DNA of 64,000 nt from Variovorax beijingensis (lineage in GTDB: Bacteria > Pseudomonadota > Gammaproteobacteria > Burkholderiales > Burkholderiaceae_C). The stretch's first letter is position 1. Every line of letters begins with the position of its first letter. Both the position numbers and the translations under genes were made by a program. Location of the stretch: NCBI RefSeq assembly GCF_003951285.1, contig NZ_RXFQ01000013.1, positions 1 through 64,000 on the forward strand, written 5' to 3'. The notes under the pieces are model-generated. The model had not been told where the DNA came from. It did no database searches and worked only from the letters and a program-made list of their open reading frames with translations. Below are positions 1-8,344 of this stretch, piece after piece.

Positions 1-2
1 GC

Positions 3-545
3 TCAGCGCCGCGCGATCACCGCGCAGGCGGTGCGCGGGCCGGAGTTGCCGGCCGGCTGGGTGGTGAAATCGTCGCGGTCGCGGTGCACCACGAGCGCGC
101 GGCCCACCACGTTGTTGGCGGCGCCTTCGGTCAGCGAGATCGTGTGCACGTCGACGCTGAAGCGCGCCACGCCGTTCGCATCGGCCACCAGGCTCGGCAA
201 TTCGCCGGCATGGCTGCCCGGTGCGCTGAACTTGCCGTGCGTGCCGCCGGCGGGGTTGAAGTGGCCGCCCGAGGCGTTGCCGTTGTCGCCGCAGTCGCCC
301 TTTTCATGGATGTGGAAACCATGCTCGCTGCCCGGTGCGAAGCCGCGCACCTCGCCGGCCACGCGCACGCCATGGTCCAGCGCGGTGAAGGTCACCGTGC
401 CGCGCGTCGGGTTGGGCGAGATCGCCGCGGTGGGCATCAGTTCGGCAGCGGCTTTCGGCTTGCCGCCCATCATGCTGCCGCAGGCCGAAAGCAGGGCGCT
501 GGCGAGAAGGGCGGTGCCGGTGGCGGCGAGAAGGCGATGGTTCAT
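3..545 (-). CDS. sodC: Superoxide dismutase [Cu-Zn], lipoprotein form
   Basis: Periplasmic enzyme that dismutates superoxide to hydrogen peroxide and oxygen. The 180-aa product starts with a lipoprotein signal (LLSAC, Cys22 as the acylated residue), so it should be anchored to a membrane facing the periplasm. Copper ligands by family alignment are His78, His80, His95 and His154; zinc ligands are His95, His103, His112 and position 115. Position 115 is Glu, where the family normally has Asp. Cys85 and Cys174 fit the conserved disulfide. The ATG at 545 overlaps the stop of the upstream chaC-type gene by 4 bases (ATGA), which fixes the start and implies translational coupling. A longer in-frame reading upstream is rejected because it runs out of frame through chaC. 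Confidence 0.95.
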   Translation of the reverse strand: MNHRLLAATGTALLASALLSACGSMMGGKPKAAAELMPTAAISPNPTRGTVTFTALDHGVRVAGEVRGFAPGSEHGFHIHEKGDCGDNGNASGGHFNPAGGTHGKFSAPGSHAGELPSLVADANGVARFSVDVHTISLTEGAANNVVGRALVVHRDRDDFTTQPAGNSGPRTACAVIARR

Positions 546-1246
546 GGTTTTTCCTTGGACGGTCCGGAGGATTGTTGGGGAAGGGAAGAAGAGGAAGGAG
601 ATTTGTCCGGAGACCCCGGAACATATACCGGAGCCGGCGGCATCCCGCAATCGGCCGCCGCCCCGGCCGCTGCCTGACGTTCCTGTTCCTCCTGCCGCTC
701 CTGGGCCACCAGCGCAACCAGCCGGGCCAGGGCCGCGTCGTGGATCGAGTGGCGGCGCAGCTCCAGCAGGGTCTGGCGCGCATAGTCGAGCGAGCTGCCG
801 TAGCGGCCGACGGCATGCGTGAAGATGTGGCGGTAGCGCTCGTCGCTGAGCTCGCCGGTGAAGTTGGGGCTGCGCCTGGAAAGCGTGAAGGCGAGCGCAC
901 GCACGGGGCCTTCGGGCGTGGTGCACTTGAGCCACCTGGGGTCGTACACGCCGGTGGGCATTTCGCGCAGCCAGAGCCTGCGAAGCGTGTCGAGCCCGTG
1001 CGCCGACGGCACCCGGAACACCATGCCGCGGCAGCTGCCGCCCGACAGCAGGCCGAAAACGAGGCCGGGTGTCTGGACGCTGCCGCGGTTGATGCGGCTC
1101 CACATCTTGAGTGCGCGATGCCAGCCGTGCACCCCGGCGGGCCGGCGCTCCGCAAAATCGAACTCGGGGCGCCAGATCAGCGAGCCATAGCCGAAGAGCC
1201 ACAGGTCGTCGCGCCCGCCCCAGTCGGCAATGGCCTGCTCGAGCAT
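542..1246 (-). CDS. ChaC-type gamma-glutamylcyclotransferase
   Basis: Cytosolic enzyme of the ChaC family, which cleaves glutathione to 5-oxoproline and Cys-Gly. The 234-aa product carries the family's substrate loop GYGSLIW at about residues 21-27, followed by the usual ChaC core with FRVP and a conserved Glu-containing segment. The C-terminal 40 residues are Pro/Ser/Gln-rich and look disordered. The ATG at 1246 is the first plausible start before the motif; an upstream GTG cannot be ruled out. It is first in a two-gene operon with sodC, so glutathione turnover and superoxide defence are co-transcribed. It diverges from the OmpA-type gene at 1403. Confidence 0.88.
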   Translation of the reverse strand: MLEQAIADWGGRDDLWLFGYGSLIWRPEFDFAERRPAGVHGWHRALKMWSRINRGSVQTPGLVFGLLSGGSCRGMVFRVPSAHGLDTLRRLWLREMPTGVYDPRWLKCTTPEGPVRALAFTLSRRSPNFTGELSDERYRHIFTHAVGRYGSSLDYARQTLLELRRHSIHDAALARLVALVAQERQEEQERQAAAGAAADCGMPPAPVYVPGSPDKSPSSSSLPQQSSGPSKEKP

Positions 1247-1402
1247 GGGCTGCGGGTCGCGCAGCGGCCTGGGCAGCGGGTCCAGGCCCGGCGGTCCGGG
1301 ATCGGGTGCGGGGCCGGAGGGGCCGCCGCCTACAATTTCGCGATCATGGTTCACCGCACCATTATTTACCGACCTCTTTCCTCCTACGGAGTACGACCCC
1401 CC

Positions 1403-1954
1403 ATGAGCGACGACGACAGCCAGCAAAACTTCATCCTCGGATTTCTCCTGGCATTGATCGCGCTGGTGATCTTCTTCGTGTTGGGCATCGTGTTCTGGCA
1501 CAAGAGCCATGGCGCGGCGCCGGCTGCCATGCCTGCTGTCGCCGTGGCTGCGGTGGCCGCAGGGCCGGCCACCAACACCACGGTGGCCGAAGTGACCGAG
1601 ACGGTGACGGTCGTCATTCCCGACGGGGCCAGCATCCGCGTGGCCGATGGCGTGGTGAACTTCTATTTCGCCACCGGCAGCGCCGACCTGGCGCCCGGCG
1701 CGGCCGAGGCGCTGGCCGCCGTCATCAAGGGCGTGGAGAGCGGCCGCAAGGCCGTGGTGTCGGGCTTCCATGACACCACGGGCGATGCGGCCATCAACGA
1801 GCAGCTCGCGAAGAAACGCGCCGAAACAGTCCGTGACGTGCTGGTGGGCCTGGGCGTGCCGGCCGACAAGGTCGCCCTGCAGCGGCCGGCCATTACCGTG
1901 GGCTCGGGCAACGACGCCCAGGCGCGGCGCGTGGAAGTCAAGCTGGTCGACTGA
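1403..1954 (+). CDS. OmpA-family C-terminal domain protein, inner-membrane anchored
   Basis: The 183-aa product has one membrane segment at about residues 10-32, a short Ala/Pro/Val-rich linker, and an OmpA-like domain at about 75-183. That domain includes the FATGSADL start and an N-x-x-L-A-x-x-R-A-x-x-V helix (INEQLAKKRAETVRDVL). OmpA-like domains bind peptidoglycan, so this probably tethers the inner membrane to the cell wall or belongs to an envelope complex; no partner is encoded next to it. A GGAG ribosome site precedes the ATG by about 10 bases. The longer upstream reading is rejected because it lies antisense to chaC and lacks the membrane anchor. Confidence 0.85.
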   Translation: MSDDDSQQNFILGFLLALIALVIFFVLGIVFWHKSHGAAPAAMPAVAVAAVAAGPATNTTVAEVTETVTVVIPDGASIRVADGVVNFYFATGSADLAPGAAEALAAVIKGVESGRKAVVSGFHDTTGDAAINEQLAKKRAETVRDVLVGLGVPADKVALQRPAITVGSGNDAQARRVEVKLVD

Positions 1955-2110
1955 GCCGGCAGCGGGCCGGACCGAATCCGCCAATCCGTATTGCCGGGGT
2001 GCGGATTTCCATCAGCCTCGGTCGCAGGGTCTTGGTACCATTGACTTCCACGTCGAAGGTCGCACAAGCGACAGTGGCCAGATGCCGGCAGCGCGACCGA
2101 AACCATCCCC

Positions 2111-3937
2111 ATGAGCACACATCCCACCGTCCTTGACGTCACCGATCGCATTCGCGAGCGCAGCCGGAGGCCGCGCAGCGCGTATCTCCAGCGGCTGGCG
2201 GAAATCCGCAACCGCGACCGGGGCTCCGACCGCATGGGCTGCGCCAACGTCGCGCACGCCGTGGCCGGCATTCCCGCCAACGACAAGTTCAAGGTGGTGA
2301 CGGAGCGCGCGCCCAACATCGGCATCGTCACCGCCTACAACGACATGCTCTCGGCCCACGCGCCGTACCAGGGCTATCCCGACATCATCAAGCACGAGGC
2401 GCGCAGCCTCGGTGCCACCGCGCAGGTGGCCGGCGGCGTACCCGCCATGTGCGACGGCGTCACCCAGGGCACGCCCGGCATGGAACTGAGCCTGTTCAGC
2501 CGCGACGTGATCGCCATGGGCACCGCGATCGCGCTCACGCACGACATGTTCGACGGCGCGCTGCTGCTGGGCGTGTGCGACAAGATCGTGCCGGGCCTTT
2601 TGATCGGCGCGCTGCATTTCGGGCACCTGCCCACGGTGTTCGTGCCGGCCGGCCCCATGCCCTCGGGCCTGTCGAACGGCGAGAAGTCGAAGGTGCGCGA
2701 GCAGGCGGCGCAAGGCCTCGTTGGCCGGCAGGGCCTGCTCGACGCCGAGATGGCGGCCTACCACACCATGGGCACCTGCACGTTCTACGGCACGGCCAAC
2801 AGCAACCAGATGCTGCTCGAGGCCATGGGCCTGCACGTGCCGGGCACCGCCTTCATCCAACCCGGCGACGCGATGCGCGAGACGCTCACGCGCGAGGCCG
2901 TCCGCACGGTGCTGGGCCGTGCGGGCGAGGCGAAATTCAGTTGCCCTCCCATCGGCGAAATGGTCGACGAGCGCTGCATCGTCAATGCCATGGTGGCGCT
3001 GCTGGCCACCGGCGGCTCCACCAACCACCTGATCCACTGGGTGGCCGTGGCGCGCTCGGCTGGCATCGTGATCGACTGGGACGACTTCTCCCGGCTCTCC
3101 GACGTGATTCCGCTGCTGACGCGCGTCTATCCCAACGGCAGCGCCGACGTGAACGCGTTCCAGGCCGCGGGCGGCCCGGGCTTCGTGATCGGCGAGCTGC
3201 TCGACGCCGGCCTGATGCACGCCGACGTGCTGACCGTGCGGGCCGGCGGCATCCGCGAGTTCGCGAACATCCCGTCCCTTTCGGACGACAGCCGCCTGGC
3301 CTGGACTTCCGCCGCGCCTTCCAAGGATGAAGCCATCGCGCGGCCCGTGGAGAATCCCTTCAGCGCCACCGGCGGCCTGAAGCTGCTGAGCGGCAACCTG
3401 GGGCGCAGCGTGATCAAGGTGTCCTCGGTGCCCGACGACCGCCATGTGATCGAAGCGCCGGCGCGCGTCTTCGATTCGCAGGCCGCGCTGCACCAGGCCT
3501 TCACCGCCGGCGAGCTGGAGCGCGACGTGGTGTGCGTGGTGCGCTGGCAGGGACCGCAGGCCAATGGCATGCCCGAGCTGCACAAGCTCACGCCGCCGCT
3601 GTCGGTGCTGCAGGGCAAGGGTTTTCGCGTCGCGCTGGTTACCGACGGCCGCATGAGCGGCGCCTCGGGCAAGATCCCGGCCGCCATCCATGTTTCTCCG
3701 GAAGCCGCCGCGGGCGGCCCGCTCGCCAAGGTGCGCGATGGCGACGTCGTGCGGCTGGACGCCGTGGCGGGCACACTGGCGGTGCTGGTGCCCGACGACG
3801 AATGGGCCGAGCGCGAGATCGCGAAGCTGCCCGAGGCCAAGCGCATCGACGACGGCCACGGCCTGGGCCGTGAGCTGTTCGCGGGCATGCGGCGCAACGC
3901 ACTGACGGCGGAAGAGGGCGCATGCTCGTGGCTGTGA
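2111..3937 (+). CDS. edd: 6-phosphogluconate dehydratase
   Basis: First enzyme of the Entner-Doudoroff pathway: 6-phosphogluconate to 2-keto-3-deoxy-6-phosphogluconate (KDPG). The 608-aa length is right for Edd. The protein shows IlvD/Edd family signatures: an N-terminal segment with TAYNDMLSAH, a Cys in the PAMCDG segment, GVCDKIVPG, MGTCTFYGTANSNQ, and GRMSGASGKIPAAIHVSPEA near the C-terminus. The three Cys positions are expected to hold the catalytic Fe-S cluster. It is followed 16 bases later by eda on the same strand, the usual edd-eda operon. The 155-base gap upstream holds no obvious gene. Confidence 0.97.
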   Translation: MSTHPTVLDVTDRIRERSRRPRSAYLQRLAEIRNRDRGSDRMGCANVAHAVAGIPANDKFKVVTERAPNIGIVTAYNDMLSAHAPYQGYPDIIKHEARSLGATAQVAGGVPAMCDGVTQGTPGMELSLFSRDVIAMGTAIALTHDMFDGALLLGVCDKIVPGLLIGALHFGHLPTVFVPAGPMPSGLSNGEKSKVREQAAQGLVGRQGLLDAEMAAYHTMGTCTFYGTANSNQMLLEAMGLHVPGTAFIQPGDAMRETLTREAVRTVLGRAGEAKFSCPPIGEMVDERCIVNAMVALLATGGSTNHLIHWVAVARSAGIVIDWDDFSRLSDVIPLLTRVYPNGSADVNAFQAAGGPGFVIGELLDAGLMHADVLTVRAGGIREFANIPSLSDDSRLAWTSAAPSKDEAIARPVENPFSATGGLKLLSGNLGRSVIKVSSVPDDRHVIEAPARVFDSQAALHQAFTAGELERDVVCVVRWQGPQANGMPELHKLTPPLSVLQGKGFRVALVTDGRMSGASGKIPAAIHVSPEAAAGGPLAKVRDGDVVRLDAVAGTLAVLVPDDEWAEREIAKLPEAKRIDDGHGLGRELFAGMRRNALTAEEGACSWL

Positions 3938-3953
3938 ACATTGGAGCAATGAA

Positions 3954-4589
3954 ATGACAGACAAACTCACCGCACTCGACGTCATGCGCGATGCACCGGT
4001 CATTCCGGTGATCGTGCTGCACGACGTGAAACATGCCATTCCACTGGCGCGCGCGCTGGTGGCTGGCGGCATCCGCATGCTCGAGGTCACCCTGCGCACG
4101 CCGCAAGCGCTCGAATGCATCGAGGCCATTGCCAGGGACGTGCCCGAGGCCGTGGCCGGCGCGGGCACCATCCGCAGCGCGGCCGATGCGCAGGCCTCGG
4201 CGCTGGCCGGCGCGAAGTTCGGCGTGAGCCCGGGCTATACGCGCGCGGTCGGCAAGGCCTGCCACGACCTCGGCCTGCCGCTCCTGCCCGGCGTTGCCAC
4301 CGGCAGCGAGATCATGACGGCGCAGGAAGACGGCTACACCGAACTCAAGTTCTTTCCCGCACTGCAGGCGGGCGGCATCCCCATGCTGAAGGCGTGGCAG
4401 GGCCCGTTCGGCGACGTGACGTTCTGCCCGACTGGTGGCATCCATGCCGACAACGCGGCCGAGTTCCTGGCGCTCTCGAACGTGGCCTGCGTGGGTGGCT
4501 CGTGGATCGTGCCGGCCGACGCCATCCGCAACGGCGACTGGGCGCGCATCGAGCAGCTCGCACGCGCGGCGAGCCAGCTCGCACGCTGA
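3954..4589 (+). CDS. eda: KDPG aldolase (2-dehydro-3-deoxy-phosphogluconate aldolase)
   Basis: Cleaves KDPG to pyruvate and glyceraldehyde-3-phosphate; the family also acts on 4-hydroxy-2-oxoglutarate. The 211-aa product is a class I aldolase TIM barrel. The acid/base Glu lies in LEVTLRT, the Schiff-base Lys in ELKFFPA, and the phosphate-binding loops in FCPTGGI and VGGSWI. A ribosome site (GGAG) precedes the ATG at 3954. It follows edd by 16 bases. A second, divergent aldolase of the same fold (DgoA) lies about 14 kb away in this window. Confidence 0.97.
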   Translation: MTDKLTALDVMRDAPVIPVIVLHDVKHAIPLARALVAGGIRMLEVTLRTPQALECIEAIARDVPEAVAGAGTIRSAADAQASALAGAKFGVSPGYTRAVGKACHDLGLPLLPGVATGSEIMTAQEDGYTELKFFPALQAGGIPMLKAWQGPFGDVTFCPTGGIHADNAAEFLALSNVACVGGSWIVPADAIRNGDWARIEQLARAASQLAR

Positions 4590-4596
4590 TCCGGCC

Positions 4597-5325
4597 ATGC
4601 GTGCGGATTTCGACGCCAGTGACCTGAAGGTCATTGCCTTCGACGTTTTCGGCACCGTGGTCGACTGGCACAGCGGCATCGCCGCCGAGGCCGAGCGCGC
4701 ATTGCCGGGTGTCGACGGCGCCGCTTTCGCGCTGGCCTGGCGTGCGGGCTACCAGCCTGCCATGAAATCCGTGATGGAGCGCATCGCGGCGGGCGAAGGC
4801 GGCTTCACGCTGCTCGACGAGCTGCACCTGAGCATGCTCGAACAGGTGCTCCACGACTTCAGCCTGGCTGACCGGCTCGATGCCGCCGCCAAGCGCGACC
4901 TGAGCCGCGCCTGGCACCGCCTGCCCGCGTGGCCCGATGCGGTGGAGGGGCTCACGCGCCTCAAGAAAAAATTCACCATCTGCACGCTCTCCAACGGCAA
5001 CATCGGCCTCCTGACCGAAATGGCCAAGCGCGCCGGCCTGCCCTGGGACTGCGTGCTGTCGGCCGAGGTGTTCAAGGCCTACAAGCCCGATCCGCGCACC
5101 TACCTTGGCGTGGCGGGCGTGTTCGATGCGACGCCGGGGCAAGTGATGCTCGCGGCGGCGCACCACGACGACCTGGCGGCGGCGCGCACCTGCGGCCTCA
5201 AGACCGCCTACATCGAGCGGCCCCATGAATTCGGCCGCGCCCAGCCGAAGGATGTTTCGCCGAACCCGGACAACAACGTGCACGCGCACGACATCAGGCA
5301 GCTGGCCGACCTGCTGGGCTGCTGA
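4597..5325 (+). CDS. Haloacid dehalogenase, type II (HAD superfamily)
   Basis: The 242-aa protein is a HAD hydrolase of the L-2-haloacid dehalogenase type. Motif I is FDVFGTVVDW with nucleophile Asp16, motif II is the TLSNGN segment, the conserved Lys lies in VFKAYKPDP, and the C-terminal acidic motif is in AAAHHDDL. Members hydrolyse 2-haloalkanoic acids with inversion, but many genomic members have other or unknown substrates. The start ATG lies only 7 bases after the eda stop, so it is probably the third gene of the edd-eda operon. That makes a sugar-phosphate-related role possible. Confidence 0.85.
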   Translation: MRADFDASDLKVIAFDVFGTVVDWHSGIAAEAERALPGVDGAAFALAWRAGYQPAMKSVMERIAAGEGGFTLLDELHLSMLEQVLHDFSLADRLDAAAKRDLSRAWHRLPAWPDAVEGLTRLKKKFTICTLSNGNIGLLTEMAKRAGLPWDCVLSAEVFKAYKPDPRTYLGVAGVFDATPGQVMLAAAHHDDLAAARTCGLKTAYIERPHEFGRAQPKDVSPNPDNNVHAHDIRQLADLLGC

Positions 5326-5363
5326 ACCATCGGCACCCATCGGCATCTGCGCGCGCGGCGCCA

Positions 5364-6425
5364 TCACCTTGCCCTGGCTGCGCTGAAGGATTTTGCGGAC
5401 TTGATCATCCCCCGCATCATCTGCGTGAGCGGGAATTCCACGAACCGGTAGACCATGTGCGAAGCCCAGATCGACGCGATACAGATCGCAACGGAAATGG
5501 CAAGGATCTGAGGTGTCGACGTGAAGCCCAGCAGTTTGACCGTGAGAGGGATGCCAACCAGGATGAACGGGTGAAACAGGTACAGCGAGTAGGAACTGTC
5601 CCCGATGGCCAGGATCACGCGCAGCCTGGCCCAGAACGGTCCGAGCGATATCAACCCGAAGAAAATCATTGCGGAGGGAATTGCCAGTGCAAATCCCCGG
5701 AGTTCGCTGCTGCCAAGGCCTTCGGAAATTGCCAGGTGCGCAAGAAATGCCCCGGCGGCCAGCAAGACGATGGACACCGGCGTGCTCTGCCGGATCAGCC
5801 CTTTCTTGAACGCGACGCCAATGGCCACGCCGAATGCGAACTCAAGGAGCAAGGAAAAATTCATGACCTTGTAGTCGATGCCGGAAAGCAATCCAATGAA
5901 CGATGCGGCGGCCAATACCAGGCACGCGAGATAGGCGTTCTTCGGTTTTGCGGTCGGCAGTGCGACCAGCGCCCACAGCCCGTAGAAAATGATTTCATAG
6001 GTGAGCGTCCATCCGTTGTTGACCAGGTACGGGGCGGATGTGGGCCACAGGAAGAACGACGCGGCAATGTCGGTCGGCTCCTGGGCATTGCTGTTGATCA
6101 GCTTCGGCGCAAGCATGAAGACCATCAGGGCCAGCAAGGACAACCCCCAATAAAGGGGAAACACCCGGATGATCCGTTTCTCCATGAATTCCACGTGCGT
6201 CATGGTCTTGTTGGCCGTGACAAAGTAGATGATGAAGCCGCTGATCATGAAGAAGATATCGACCCCGATGATCCCGAAATCGAACAGCGGAATGGCGCCG
6301 CCGGAAAGCGCATGGGCTTTCTGCGCCGCGTGATGAATCACGACCAGCAGCGCGGCAATGCCTCTTCCTGCCTGAATGGATTCGACGTACTGTGGCTGGT
6401 CCACCGCAATGGATTGGGATTTCAC
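5364..6425 (-). CDS. Acyltransferase family 3 membrane protein (OafA/YrhL-like)
   Basis: Integral membrane O-acyltransferase of 353 aa, family known for acetylating surface polysaccharides. The family marks are ESIQAGRGIAALLVVIHHA at the N-terminus (catalytic His in the HHA segment) and DIFFMISGFIIYFV, followed by about nine further hydrophobic segments and a basic C-terminus. The start is GTG at 6425: the GTG overlaps the stop of the upstream gene as GTGA, and the acyltransferase similarity begins right there. GC content is visibly lower than in flanking genes. It forms an operon with the membrane protein at 6422-7579. Confidence 0.88.
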   Translation of the reverse strand: MKSQSIAVDQPQYVESIQAGRGIAALLVVIHHAAQKAHALSGGAIPLFDFGIIGVDIFFMISGFIIYFVTANKTMTHVEFMEKRIIRVFPLYWGLSLLALMVFMLAPKLINSNAQEPTDIAASFFLWPTSAPYLVNNGWTLTYEIIFYGLWALVALPTAKPKNAYLACLVLAAASFIGLLSGIDYKVMNFSLLLEFAFGVAIGVAFKKGLIRQSTPVSIVLLAAGAFLAHLAISEGLGSSELRGFALAIPSAMIFFGLISLGPFWARLRVILAIGDSSYSLYLFHPFILVGIPLTVKLLGFTSTPQILAISVAICIASIWASHMVYRFVEFPLTQMMRGMIKSAKSFSAARAR

Positions 6426-7579
6426 GAAATTCGATCCTGACGGGTGGAGCGGACAAGGAGCGGGTTGCTCGAAATGGCGGCGGCCTGCCTGCGCCGCAGC
6501 AGCCTTTTTTCGGCCAGCTCGGTTTTCTGCGCCAGCGCCATGGCCGAAAAGACGAGCGGACTCACGATGGCGAAGTGGCGGGCAAACGAGCCGAAGTCGG
6601 GCTCGAACACCCCCTCGATGATGAGGAAGGACAACGGCGCAAGGGCCACCTTGGCAGCCTGGATCAGGTTCTTGTTGTTCGACTTCGCGCCCTCGACGAC
6701 AACCTTCACCATCCATATGAAGGTGAAAGGCATGATCGAGATGAATGCCAGTTGGCTGACCGAGCCAAAGCGCAGGAGCTCGAGCGGAAAAGCCAGGCGG
6801 AAGAATGTGATCGTGGCGTTGAGCGCCTGCAGCAGGGCATTGTCGGAGGCGATGACCGCCTCGATGACGGTCCGCGATCCTTCGGCGCCGACTTCCCGGT
6901 TTTCGTTGACCGTTGCGCGCGCAAAGTCCAGGGTGACGCCAAGTGCGATCTGGAAGGTCAGCGCGAGCGCGATGTAGACCACGACGATGATGACCAGGAG
7001 CCTGAATACGGTGAGTTGCTTTCTTATCAGCCGCAGCCCGAGCCAGACCGCGCTGACCAGCAGCCAGTACTTTCTGACCACCCAGCCGTAGATCGTCGAC
7101 GACAGGAACCACGTCAGCCCGAACCCGCTGTGCTGCGCCGCCATGACCGAGAGCAGCACCACGCAGGCCGACAGCATGTCCTTCGAAAGCACCGAAAGGA
7201 AAATGGCCCTGATGAATCCCCATCCGAGCGAAGCGAAAAATACGCCAAGGGGAATTCGGCTGAATTGGAGTATGGGTATGACGGTCAGCGTGACGCTCAG
7301 AAAAGCGCCGGCAATGGGCGCCGTCTTGGCGCTGAGCCCGGCCGACTCCAGCAGGAATGCGCTGCAGGCGTAGGAGTTTCTTTCCTCGATCGTGGTGGAA
7401 GTGAGCTGGCACAAATCGGCGCCGAAGAAGCTCAATAGCGTTTCTTCGTCCGGAAAATTCTGGGCTGCCGTGTCGTGGTAAAGAAACGGAATGACGCCGA
7501 CGATCAGGGCGGAAAAGAAAAAGATGATCAGCGATATGGCCGGATCAACAGGCTTGCCGCGTATGCTCAGAATCGTCAA
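6422..7579 (-). CDS. Multi-pass membrane protein of unknown function, possibly polysaccharide-related
   Basis: I do not recognise a named family. The 385-aa protein has about nine to ten hydrophobic segments, among them residues about 13-34, several between 80 and 185, a long one near 200-225, and two near the C-terminus. It has a Cys-containing periplasmic or cytosolic loop at about 50-75. Near the C-terminus is EPDFGSFARH, which faintly recalls the Glu/Arg-rich loop of some O-antigen polymerase-type proteins; this is a guess. Its stop overlaps the GTG of an acyltransferase, so a joint role in surface glycan assembly is likely. Sampled lines here run about 52-60% GC, below the window norm, suggesting transfer. 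Confidence 0.72.
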   Translation of the reverse strand: MTILSIRGKPVDPAISLIIFFFSALIVGVIPFLYHDTAAQNFPDEETLLSFFGADLCQLTSTTIEERNSYACSAFLLESAGLSAKTAPIAGAFLSVTLTVIPILQFSRIPLGVFFASLGWGFIRAIFLSVLSKDMLSACVVLLSVMAAQHSGFGLTWFLSSTIYGWVVRKYWLLVSAVWLGLRLIRKQLTVFRLLVIIVVVYIALALTFQIALGVTLDFARATVNENREVGAEGSRTVIEAVIASDNALLQALNATITFFRLAFPLELLRFGSVSQLAFISIMPFTFIWMVKVVVEGAKSNNKNLIQAAKVALAPLSFLIIEGVFEPDFGSFARHFAIVSPLVFSAMALAQKTELAEKRLLRRRQAAAISSNPLLVRSTRQDRIS

Positions 7580-7857
7580 TTTTCATTCCGCTTGGAAGGA
7601 AGCGCCCATGTAGAAGATAGTTCAAGGAGTAAGGAGCATTCGGCGCCGCGTCCGAATGGACGATCTTGCTGAACTGTGAAGCTCTTTGATCGCGATTCCG
7701 GGTATCAGAATGTGATGCGTCCTGCATCAGCACTACCCCTTGAAAATACCAGCAAAGAATATGCCGATCGCCTTTAAAAGGTGATCATTTGTATCCTCAA
7801 TTCAGCGGCCGTGAAGCGCTGACGGCGGCGCCGGGCGCCGGCGCCGCGGCGGCCCGG
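7580..7857. other. 278-base non-coding gap between low-GC membrane operon and gloA
   Basis: This stretch separates the 5' end of the membrane-protein operon from the 3' end of the glyoxalase gene. It is about 53% GC in the part near 7640, then becomes extremely GC-rich just before the gloA stop. It must hold the promoter for the minus-strand membrane operon. A 62-codon reading frame inside it has no ribosome site and odd composition, and I do not accept it. A near-perfect 21-base palindrome sits at 7766-7786. Confidence 0.6.
7766..7786. terminator. 21-base imperfect palindrome, candidate terminator or operator
   Basis: GATCGCCTTT and AAAGGTGATC flank one central A; all ten positions pair, one of them as a wobble. 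It lies downstream of gloA (minus strand) and upstream of the membrane operon, so it could end gloA transcription or be a binding site for the operon. There is no long T-run on either side, so the terminator reading is weak. Confidence 0.35.
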
Positions 7858-8298
7858 CTAGGAGGCGCGCAGGGCGTCCGAACCGGCGGGGCTGCCGTCG
7901 CCGGAAGCCTTTGCCTTGTCTTGAATGAGCTCGATCTTGTAGCCGTCGGGATCGGTCACGAAGGCGATCACGGTGGTGCCGCCTTTCACGGGGCCGGCTT
8001 CGCGCGTGACGTTGCCGCCGGCGGCCTTGATCTTTTCGCAAGCCGCGTAGGCGTCGGGCACGCCGAGCGCGATGTGGCCGTAGGCCGTGCCGAGCTCGTA
8101 GCTTTCGGTGCCCCAGTTGTAGGTGAGCTCGATCTCGGCCTGGCCGGGGTTGCCGCCACTGTAGCCGACGAAGGCGAGGCTGTATTTGTACTCGGGGTTC
8201 TCCGACGTGCGCAGCAGGCTCATGCCAAGCACCTGGGTGTAGAAGTCGATCGAACGCTGGAGGTTGCCGACGCGCAGCATGGTGTGGAGGAGTCGCAT
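7858..8298 (-). CDS. gloA: Lactoylglutathione lyase (glyoxalase I)
   Basis: Cytosolic metalloenzyme that isomerises the methylglyoxal-glutathione hemithioacetal to S-lactoylglutathione. The 146-aa product aligns with bacterial nickel-type GloA. The metal ligands are visible as His in LLHTMLR (residue 5), Glu in EIELTYNWG, His in YGHIALGV and Glu in DGYKIELIQ. The last 16 residues are a non-conserved tail. The ATG at 8298 gives the exact family N-terminus MRLLHTM. It is followed by a very GC-rich inverted repeat near 7830-7855 and preceded, 46 bases upstream, by a GST gene on the same strand, a plausible glutathione-dependent detoxification pair. Confidence 0.95.
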   Translation of the reverse strand: MRLLHTMLRVGNLQRSIDFYTQVLGMSLLRTSENPEYKYSLAFVGYSGGNPGQAEIELTYNWGTESYELGTAYGHIALGVPDAYAACEKIKAAGGNVTREAGPVKGGTTVIAFVTDPDGYKIELIQDKAKASGDGSPAGSDALRAS

Positions 8299-8344
8299 CT
8301 CGTGGGATCTCTGTTGTTGCGGGGGAAGGATTCCATTGTCGGCG

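Noticed and set aside
542..1984. N-terminal extension of the ChaC-type protein to 480 aa
   Set aside because: The extra 246 residues run antisense through the OmpA-type gene and show no ChaC similarity; the ATG at 1246 gives the normal family length.
2012..4171. 719-codon minus-strand open frame opposite edd-eda
   Set aside because: It is antisense to edd and eda, has His/Ala/Arg-rich composition from high-GC third positions, and shows no domain. It is a shadow frame.
7545..7733. 62-codon minus-strand ORF before the low-GC membrane operon
   Set aside because: It overlaps the N-terminal part of the membrane protein in another frame, has no ribosome site, and the sequence lacks any fold-like pattern.
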